Shown: piece after piece, positions 11,030 through 22,227 of the stretch
Layout of the letters: the number at the start of each line of letters is the position of its first letter
How positions within the stretch are numbered: the stretch's first letter is position 1
DNA from: Telmatactis stephensoni
Lineage: Eukaryota > Cnidaria > Anthozoa > Actiniaria > Isophelliidae
DNA length: 64,000 nucleotides
Direction of reading: 5' to 3'
Assembly (NCBI GenBank): GCA_029948255.1
Contig: JALIZF010001763.1
Span: forward strand, 660,000 to 723,999
Notes under the pieces: generated by a model
The model's database searches: none
The model's input: only the letters and a program-made list of their open reading frames with translations
What the model was told of the DNA's origin: nothing
Position numbers and translations under genes: made by a program

Positions 11030-14000
11030 TTAATAATCATCGTGCCCATTGAAGATCTCTTCTTCGACTTCTTCTTCGACCTCCTCTCCTTCATCTTCGT
11101 CCATGCCCCCTTTGATGTCCCGCTCTGCCCCCATGCCACGCCCAAGGGGTATCCCCAAGGATTTATGTACAGCTTCTATTGTTTTCATATTAACGTAGTA
11201 TGCCATGTTGACTGTCGGTACACGTTGGCGCATGTCTTCCATAAATGAGTATGCCTGAATCAGAAAGACAAAATCAATATATTACTAAAACCATATAACT
11301 TGAGTGTGAGTATAGAAATATCACCTGTTGTCAGGCGACTTGCGTACAACTGAGCTCAAAGGAGAAAAGGACAAATTAGAGAAGGGAAGAGAAGGCACTG
11401 TTAAGGTTTGTCAACGTTATGGAAATGTATTTGCCTGTGTAGGTAGCCATCCCAAGAGACCATAATACTAAGAGAGCGAAACTCAGTATTGATGTTTGTG
11501 CGATGTTCGTGGCGCCTAAGGCTATTTTTAGTAACTTCGCCATCGCGCGCGCAAGGCACTTAAACAATAGAATTCAAACGGTCCTTTCCGCGCGCACGCC
11601 AAAAAGCAAATTCTATTGGTTGAGGGCCTTGCGCGCGTAATGGCGAAGTTACTAAAAATAGCCTTAGTCGCCACGAACATCGCACAGACATCAATACTGA
11701 GTTTCGCTCTCTTAGTATTATGGTCTCTTGGCCATCCCTTAGTCCGCATTCTACAACGTGGTTCTCATAAGGGAGTCTTCGTTTTGAAGAACAATAAGGC
11801 AATGAACTTAGATGATGACTGCCTTTTAGGTTAGGTTTTGGAGACGGGATAGGATGGGATTAGAATTTCATCACATGGACTTTAGTTGCTATGGTTTCGG
11901 TTATTACAATAGGCTTTCTCCTTTACTGGAAATTATATCCCCACTTTACAAGGGGTGTGGCGCCAGAGGTTCGACTGTCTTACCTTAGAGTGGTTTTGTT
12001 GACGAGCAAAGTGTTCTATAATTAGTCCATATACATCTCCTATTCGTACTGCTGTCTCCAAGTCTGGTTCTTCGAGGAGAAGTTGACAGCTTTTGATCGC
12101 TTCTTCTGGAGTTTCTTCGTAAGCTCTGATAAATTAGAATGTACGTTATGATTGAGACGACGTCAAGCGAAACTGATACTGATCAAATAAAAAATAAAAT
12201 AAATAAATAACTGTTTATTTAAGTGTCCAAGTCTTCTAGCGCTTGCGCACTAATTGGGGGACACTGTACTCACACACACACACTACCCCTACATTAAGTA
12301 TTTTGCAAATAATCACTCGACTCACGTGTTGATTCAAACTCGTGCAAGTCATTAGTTGCGGCAACATTCAGAGGAATGAGCCCTAAAATGTTACCTCAGG
12401 ATTACAGCATCCCCTTCTCCCACCATCACCAAGACCGCCACGTACTCCGCCATCGTATTCAATGAACCTGGGGAGGGAGGGGGAAAGCGAAAGCCTCTCT
12501 CTTCCCTTTCCCCTCCCCCAACCCCTTCCATTCCTCCTCCCCTCCCCTACCCCCAGAGTCTGATCACAAGTAACACTCATGATGTCTATGTTCAAATCAA
12601 CTCGTACCTTCTTGCCTGTACAAACTTCTTTACTAATCCAATCCTCTGCTTTAGGAACGTTATCTTTTCCTCTTGTTCCATAACGTTCTTCATCTTTGCT
12701 TTAGCCATACATTTATATGCCTCAGAAAGTGCACCTAGAGCCTTGTCGTAGTTCTGGTACTCATCGATTTCGACCTGAGGTAGGAGAGAAAAGCTTGTAT
12801 AAGAAAGTTAATCTTGATATTGTCAGATGTCACACCATGACCTCTGGGGTGTGGGGATCGATTTTTGAAAACTGGACTTAACGAAGGAAAAGTCCGGATG
12901 TGACGCAGGCTAACTGAACCCTTCTGATTCCAGAAAATGTAAACTGGGTAGAGTTTGCTAAGGGATCCGTTTCTCGAAGGACCCCATACAGGCTCGTTAG
13001 TTTACGTGAAAAATACGCGCGTGCAAAGAACACATCTAATTGAAAATAGCGTGCGCTTCGAGAAATATTCGTAAACTTGGTTTATCGGGTAACTTATCGG
13101 GTCTCACTTTCACTACATCAAGACTATGAAGTGGGAGCCAGCCACTGTTATCTTACAATGCTTTCAGTTCATTACTCATATATTTAAGATAAGCAGGAAC
13201 TCATATTTATAGAATTACTTCTATGTTTTCACAATCTAAATCACCTAGCTCCAACCCCGTCCCCAAGCCTTCTCTGTACAAGAAAAACAAGAGGGGTTCT
13301 AGGCTCACCTGAGCACATGCATCATAAAATCCAGCCAGCAGATCTAACGCTCGCCCCTTGGTATAAAAACCTATGATGTTTTTCATAATCTCAGGGTCTT
13401 TACGCCAATCAAGAGACTGCAGGTAGTTGGCTGCCATCACGTAGATCTCACGCTGTCTTGACACACCCGCAAAGAACACGATCTTCTCGGTGTCTCCAGA
13501 CTTTAGCAGTGCTTTCATTGCCTGAAGAAGGTGAAATGATCAAAAGTTATTTACGAGACGAACAAAGTAAGACAAGGAAGGAAGGACGGAGGGAAGGAGG
13601 GAGGGAAGGAGGGAGGGAAGGAAGGAAAGAAGGAAGGAGTACATGGTCTACTGATACGTACTTTCATTTTATTTCCAGCTTGAGTGAATTTCTTTGTTGC
13701 TAGATGATAAGAGCCTTGTTGCATAGCACATTCAGCTATACGTTCCAACATTGTAGCTCTGTTCTCTTCTCCTTTTGGTAATGTCATTTTCTCGGCTAAT
13801 TCCTCGGTTATGGTGACGTTGTGTGCTAAGCATAACTCTAACGCTTCAGGGAACTGAAAAAAAACCCCTCAATTATTTCCGACGCTGTCATATCCGATCC
13901 TCTCTCTCTCTTCACATACAATCATTACATTCTTCTAACTCTAGCGCTTCAGGGAACTGGAAAAAAAATCCCTCAATATCATTTCCGACACTGTCATATC

Positions 14001-17000
14001 CGATCCTCTCTCTTCACATACAATCATTACATTCTTCTAATTTTGAACGCGATATTTGCATATAAACAAGTTATTGCATTAGTAAGAAAAATAATCAGCC
14101 TTTGGATGCAATTGAATTTATTTTATCTATGAAACTTTAGTTTAACCGAACGATTTTATTGATTTGAATCTACCAGCCTCTCATTAATTCGATCTACACG
14201 TGCTTTTCATGTTTTATAATCATGCAAATGTTGATGCAATAATCAACATTCCATACATCACATTGCACGATTACAAATACGGAATAATAACGCTTTATAG
14301 CATGAAAAGCAGAGTGGCGCAGTGGAAGCGTGCTGGGCCCATAACCCAGAGGTCCGAGGTTCGAAACCTCGCTCTGCTATTAATCTTTTTTTTCCTTGAC
14401 CTCATTATTCCTACTTCCGAAAACTTTATTTTCCATTATTTATTATTGTCGAAACAATTGAGGGAATGCCCTACAAAGCGTTCTTATTCCGTAGTTCCAC
14501 ACTAATCAAAATAAATTTAAAAACGCTTTATTTCCTCAGTTTTCAATGTCTACTTCAAAACGTGAAGCATATATTTTCGTAGACAAAAGAAAAACACGGT
14601 TTCAGTGTAGACGGAAGATTTGACCATAGCCAGAAAGTAGTACGTTTTCAAAATTTCCCTGTTAGTGTGGACAGGCCCTCCTAGTGCGGACAGTGTAGCC
14701 TCAATCGAATCCGATAGTGAAGTCTATCGATAAACCTTACCTTTTTGCCAATTACAAGCAGGTCAACGGCCTTATCGTACTGACCATGCTCCATGAAAAA
14801 CTCGGAACATTTATCGATCATAACAGGGTCAGTATTCTCGTCGAGGTCGTCTGCTATAACTTGAAGGGCTGCAAATTGTTGGGTGTTGAAACATAAATCC
14901 AAAGCCTTGGTAATGTTACCACCCTGAAATATGAAAACATGTTTTAAGCTGGTGTTACACCAGACGATTTGCACGACGATTATTTTCGCGCAACGCTGTA
15001 AGTTGACGCCGTATAATGTACCACACCAAGAGACCATAATACTAAGACAGCGAAGCTCAGTATTGATGTCTGTGCGATGTTCGCGGCGACTAAGGCTATT
15101 TTCAGTAACTTCGCCTGCATCGTGCGCGCAAGGCTCTTTAACAATAGAATTTACTTTTGCGTTTACTTTTGCAGGACCCTACTGAAAATCGCTTTGCGAG
15201 TAGGTTTCCTGGGTAAATTTATCATTATTATTATTAGAATTTGATTTTTGACGTGAGCGCAGACGTGACCGTTAACTTTCGGCATTTGAATTCTATTGTT
15301 TACTAGTAAGAGCCTTGCGCGCGTGATGGCGAAGTTACTAAAAATAGCCTTAGTCGCCGCGAACATCGCAAAGACATCAATACTGAGTTTCGCTCTCTTA
15401 AGCCCGCCGCACACGTAGAGAAACTGTTTGAGGAAACTACCACGCGAGGCACTTAGCTCAGACGATTTCTCGCCGCAGACGTTGCATCTTTGGCAACAAA
15501 GAGCACACGGTGAGAAAAGTGCCTCGCGTGGCAGTTTTCTCACACAGTTTCTCAACGTGTGCGGCGGGCTTTAGTATTATGGTGTTTTGAACACACGGAA
15601 TAATTTTCAGCGCAATTTTTGCTTCTGCAACGTTACACGTTTCTGATTGGAATTAAAAAACTTGCGACGCAAGATGACTACTTTGACTCAAGTTGTACCA
15701 GCGTTGCAAATCGTCTCGTGTAACATCAACTTTGGATTCTTTCTAGCTCTCCCATCCCCTCGTCTGCAAAACTCCGTATAGATGTCCCCCTCTATTTCCT
15801 TCATCCAAGCTCGCTACTCCATATAGCAAGCTGTGCAATAGAGCGGTTTTCGTATGAGTGGGAAACTGACCGTACCAGTTACCATCAATGTACGGTACGG
15901 TTACGGTTTTTATAGACATTACGGCACTGACACGGTCACGGTACGGCACGGTCAGTTTCCCACTCATAGGAAAACCGCTCTAAAGGTAAAAAAGTACATG
16001 CCTTGTGGTAGAGCATAACTGCTTTGTCTTGCATGTTTGGTAATCCCTCGTAATATCTGAAAAAAGGGAAATATTATTTCAACTTTTATATTTACATTGC
16101 GTAACACTAACACACCTTTCCAACTTAAATCACAATTAAAACAGTTTAAAAACAAGTAGAATGAAAAGACGAGTAATGAAGTTTGAACTAAAGAAACTTT
16201 TAAAATGCACACTTCCAGTAGAATTTACTTCCGGTCTTAATGTTAAGAGGAGATTTTTTTCAATGACGAGCAATAATGGCGAAAAGCGCCAAAAACTAGA
16301 CTTTCGTGCGAGTTTTAAACCAAATTTTCGTTCTGGATTAACACTCAAATCCTATTCCTACCGGTTAAAAACTGATGTACCAAGATAAAATAACTGTTTG
16401 AAACAGATTTTTGAACTGTACAAAGACTTTTTCTTGAAGTTGTGTTAGGATTAAGCTTTTTCAAGCTGAATATAAGGAAAACATACAGAAAATGAGCAAA
16501 TGAAGGCCTAAACCTCATTTTTGATCCAAATTTTCGCTTTGGATTAACACTTTGATTCAACTTTCATTGGCCAAAACTACTTACAAACAACTTAAACTTT
16601 CTGACAGAAATGATTTTAGATTTGTACAACAGTTATTCTTCAACTCAGGAGTTTTTGTCGTTCACTGCTCGAACTTGAAAAAAATCCCCTCTTAATGCAA
16701 AAATCAACGACTATTACATCATATATGTAGGATTATAAATACACAATAATAACAGTTATTATCGTGGTAAGCAGAGTGGCGCAGTGGAAGCGTGCTGGGC
16801 CCATAACCCAGAGGTCCGAGGATCGAAACCTCGCTCTGCTAAATTTTGCTGGGGCTTTTTTTCTAACACCATAAAAAAATTATATTCTCATTATCACACG
16901 AGACCAAAATTCTTCCTCTTACAAATTAAAAAGTTGTTTGTATGTTCAATAGGAAATATTTTCAGTGACTTCAGAATACAAAACCCCTAAAACCAAAACA

Positions 17001-20000
17001 CAGTGAAAAAATAGAATTCAAAAAATTAACGGACATGCAGTAGAGTGAGAGAAAGGCGAAGACTGATTCAACACAATTAAAAAATCTTTTATCTAAAACT
17101 GTAAAAATATGGATATGATCTGAAAACTAAAAAATACACAATAAATATGAAGACTTTCTTGGAATATGTCAAATAACAAGAGACTAGAAATATTTCCATG
17201 AATTGTCTGATTTGGTTGACTTCACTTCCGGTGAACGGTAATTTATGCATGGCTGATGCAACAACCACAAAATTTGCATTACACTAGTAAATACAATTCA
17301 AAAACATGCTTCTATCACCAACAGCAGAGTGGCGCAGTGGAAGCGTGCTGGGCCCATAACCCAGAGGTCCGAGGATCGAAACCTCGCTCTGCTATAATTT
17401 TTTTTCTTTTTCGATTCTTTCTTTTTTACACAACTTGTTTAAAAAACTCTATAATACAGATTGCAGTTTTGAAATTAAGAAAAATATTTATACCCGCGAA
17501 ACAAAATCTAAATACAGTTTCTAAATATAAAATTTAGTAAAACAACAATTACAAGTGAAGCAGAATTAAAGGCCCACTTGGATGAAAATCGATGAAAATT
17601 GGAAACTGATTATTTCTATCTGAAGATGAATACAGTTAAATAACTGTCTACCCTCTGCTCAAAAATCTGCATTTCAAGCTCATTTTCAAAGAGAAATTTT
17701 GATATAAAGTCTAAAAGAACAAAAGGGTTGAGTAAATGACGTCATTTACTTGACAATTTCTATTCTTGTCGTTTGAATGTAAAGAAAACGTTGCTTTGGG
17801 AGTCGTACAGATAGGTTTTACTAAGTTTCAAGTCATTTCCAATTTTGGTTTACTTTCATCCAAGTACCCCTTTAAGTAGAAAGAATAACGAGATAAATAC
17901 AGTTGCCTCACATGGCGCACGCTAAAAAAGAGCGCGTACATTTTACAGAGTGCGATGTTGTGAGGCAGATGTACTCGGAGGCTATAAACAAACACAAAAA
18001 GATGGACACACAAGCTTACCTGGCAACATCGATCATATCCTTGGGTGAACTTAATAGTGCTAAATTCATTAACTCATTATCCAAACCATGTTCCTATAAA
18101 TCAAAAAAGAAACAAATGGAAGATAAAAGTTACACAAACAAGCTCTCTCATCCTCTACAGGTTAGACTTCCAAGGACAATGTTGCTGCCCCCCTCCGTGT
18201 TTGGGGGGGCTTCAGAACCACTTGGGGAGAGGCTTCCCACTTAATTTTTGCGATCTTTTATCTTCGAATTGACCTACACCTCAAGAGGACTTTCATTTCC
18301 GAAGTCCACGCTATATTTTAAGAGAGTTAAAAATTCCCTCAACGTTGCCTCGTTGAAAGTTGTCGTAGTGAAACAAGCGTGCGGCGACGACTTTTAGCCC
18401 AACATTATTGTGGAAACATGTTGCAGGTATTTGAATTATCTTTCAGAATGTTAGCATACATTTCTTGAGGCTGTGCATACCATATTATACACTGCACTAC
18501 ATCAACTCTCATGTTGGCACAGTTGCAACCATGTTGCGCAACGCAACTATGTCGCGTTTTAAGTTGTGTAGTGCAAGAAATAGAGTTAAAATAGGTATAA
18601 GTTTGCGTATGTAACGATTCCTTGTACAAACTCTCACCTTAGCTAGACGAATGGCGTTGCTGTAACACTGTGCTCTTGTGTAGAAATGAATTGCATCTTT
18701 TATATTGTCCTGAGAAATTTAACGAAATGGGTATTTTTTAGACATAGACTTTTTATTTAGCACCAGGAGTTAGCAATATAGTTATAGTTGTTACCTTTTA
18801 TATAGAACACTTTTCGTATCAATGTCAAACGGACCTCGCCGTGCCTTCACCAAAATTCCTACCGTGGTCGTGGCGTACAGTGCCTGTACCGTTGCACAAG
18901 TATATGGAAAATGCTCTGACATAACATGACATAGTAGTCAAATTGGTTCGAGAGTAAATTATCATATCCGCTAACCTGTGAGACACCTTCTAAAGTTTAA
19001 GGTGTTTCTCAAGCCCGAGCTCTTTTCAATCTCTTACGATTTTTTCCAGTTGAATCACTACTTTTCGTTTGTTTGTCTTTCCAAAAAATCAGGTTTATGA
19101 AAATCGCCATGCCGCCACTATAAATTATTGAAAACTCCAGTCAAAATGATTTACACATCAAAAGAAACTTGAATCTGTCCCTAGACTTGCTGTGGAATTT
19201 TTTTAATATTAGGTTTGTTGCCGTGACGCATTTTGCGATCAAACAACGGAGATGCGCCTCAAACAAAACCCAGTCGAGCCACCTTAAGTTATTTTACCAA
19301 CAATTTTACGGTTTTCCTGCATGCTTCTGTAAATCTAAAGTCATAGATTGTATGCGTACGCACAGAAATTTTTTTTTTACATAGTTTTTACCTGGTTTTC
19401 AAATTGACGAGCTAAATGATAGCAGGCTGCTCGATCACCAGTTTCATTACAGATTTCAGCTGCCTGAAATAAAATAAATGATTATAATTTGTATAATTTT
19501 TCTACTAGATTCTCGTCATAATTATGATGAAGTTTTTATAAAAATTGGAAATATGGGAACCTTGTAATATCATTATCGTAATCTCATTCACGAGCAGACC
19601 CCAACCTAAACAGAGACTGTGGCTACGAAGCATTCTTCGTCAAGTGACAAGAGTCGCATCAACACTGCTTTGAAAATCCTCCGTGAAGGAGTCGAAAGCT
19701 TGTATAGCCGGAGAAAAGCATTTGATCTTCAACGTGTTTGCCAGAGAAAAGCCCATCCTCCTCCTCCTCAACAACAACAACACTGAACAGCCATTCAAGA
19801 ACAAAAACAACAACAACAACAACAACAACAACACTGAACAGCCATTCAAGAACAACAACAACCATTTATATCAAGGTTGTCCATAAAAAGGCTTTACGAA
19901 TCTATGGGTGCTGGCGGTTACTCACGCTCTAAGAAACAGACCGCTGCACTGAACTAAACATACCTTTTCTAAGTTACCACAGTAACAATAGACTCGAACA

Positions 20001-22191
20001 AGCGATAGGTTATCACGTGCTGCCTCGTAGAATTGTAGAGCAGTCTCCATCTCACTTGTACTCTCCATGTATTGTGCCCACCATTTGCGTAACTCCCTAG
20101 AAACAAATGACTGGTTACACACGTTTCTCTTTTTTCCCCACAGAGTATTTTTTTTCGGGTTTTCGTGTCCGGCATGCTGCCTAGTCTCTTTTTTGTAAAG
20201 TTCATTAGATTTTGACACATAAAGCTATGTATAATTGTATCAGGAGATATGAGATGTTAAAGTAATTCTTTGTTAGGAAGCTGTGTATGAGAAACGCTGT
20301 ATGTTGCGTTCGACTGACCAACATGCCCCGGCAAGTATCGATGTTGTAGTGAGTGCTAATGAGTGATGTAAATGACCTGATCATTTCATCCTGGGTACAA
20401 ACGACTCATGTAAACGTAACTGAATTCTTGACCTGGTCTCCATGGAAACATTTCACCCGCAAAATCATGTGAAATTGACTCATCCAATGACGAAATCACC
20501 CACAATCTCGTTTCAGGCAAGCCTGTTCGCTCCTCAGCTGGGCTTCCTGTGGTGGCCGCTCACAAAACAAAACGAAAAAGAGCGAAAACTACAACTTATG
20601 GAATCAGCCTACTGTGATGTGCGTATCCAATCCCATTTATAAACCAGAGTAATTGTGATGTTAGACTTATTCCATAAGTCGGAGTGTTCGCTCCTTGGGA
20701 TTTCTGTGGTGGCCGCTCCCACACAAAACGAAAAAGAGCGAAAACTACGACTATGGAATCACTCAGTCTAGCAAGCCTAATGAACTTACTTATCCTTATG
20801 TTTAAGTATATACGCTTCAAGTTGTTGGGGTTCGTCAAGAAGCATTCGTGGAACTTCAAAACGCTGCGTTTCAGATTTTTCGAAGCTGAAAGATAAGATA
20901 ACATGGACTATTGAATAATTATGGGTTTCAGTAAACATTGATTCTTAGCAGAAGACCATAATACTAAGAGAGCGAAACTCAGTATTGATACCTGTGCGAT
21001 GTTAACGGCGACTAAGGCTATTTTTAGTAACTTCGCCATCGCGCGCGCAAGGCTCTTGAAAAATAGAATTCAAAAACCGAAAGCAAACGGTCTGCGCGCA
21101 TGTCAAAAATCAAATTCTAATGTTTTAGGATTATGGTCTCTTGTTCTTAGACAAAAATTACTTTTGCTACGATGGAGGAGGAGTCGGGGGAGAATGTTAA
21201 CAAGGAGGGTGAAGCAAAGGGAGTGCTCTCTTTCCCTCCTCTCCTCACTATCACTTGGAATCTCCAAGATGAAAGCCCTCCCTGCTATTTAGAGATTTGA
21301 GAAATCTCTTCCTGTCTAAAGTCAGCAAGCTCTATTCTACTATCTGTAAAAATTTACTTGTTAATAGCCCCTGATATGTTCCCTGTAGTCTCAAGATGCT
21401 TGGCATAGTTATAATATGTGGTTCTTAGGTGGATACGGTCTCGAAGCTCTGCTACTTCAATGGCCTGGAAGTAAAGAGAAGTAAAATATAAAGGAAATGT
21501 TATATATATAAACCTCTCTTGTGCGACAACAAGTATTTATCATAGTAAAATACACACGACTCTTTCAAGGAGAATTATTGCAATTTTCAAAATCATGCGA
21601 ACTCAAACAACCCAACAGTCAACTGGTTTTTGGCATTTTCGCTTCCGTCAATCAAGCGGGGGGTGGGGGTTGGGGGTGGGGGTGGGCTGGACTCCATTGT
21701 AAAAGGATCGGGTATGCTCGTCGGAAATTTAAAAAAATACCCCTAAAAGATACCGTAAGTCTTTTAAGAAGGGCGTGGCTGGACGATTTTTAACCCCTAA
21801 GAGATACCAGCGATAACAAGCTAATGAACATTATTATGATGAACATAAAATTGAACGGTCGACATGCTTTTGTTGGGCAAATTTCTTCCATTTGAGAACA
21901 AGATAATAAGCGATGGGCTCTTTTGATACCCTAAGAGAGACCAGGAAATGTTAAAGCTCTAAACTTCAATTTCAACACCCTAAACGATACCAAATCGCTG
22001 ATTTTTACCCCTAAGAGATACGACGAGCATACCCGATCCTTTTACAATGAAGTCCCCCCCCCCCGGGCTGTGAACCAATATCCCACATGGATGGGTGACG
22101 TCCAGCACCATATTCATATCAGGTTACATGCATTGTCTCCCCGATTAGTAGGGCACTTGTGCCCGGCTATAAGACTAGAGACTTTAATAAA

Positions 22192-22227
<36 letters not shown>

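Larger units (their letters stand above)
14946..15732. mobile_element. Outer MITE of a three-level nest
   Basis: Arms AAGCTGGTGTTACACCAGAC and its near-complement ending CATCAACTT (about 25 of 28 positions). A family B element occupies its middle. It lies in the IFT140 intron between exons 27 and 28. Confidence 0.82.

Noticed and set aside
15998..16001. GT donor two bases beyond the IFT140 exon 27 end
   Set aside because: It would shift the frame and lose the family alignment; the GC donor fits.
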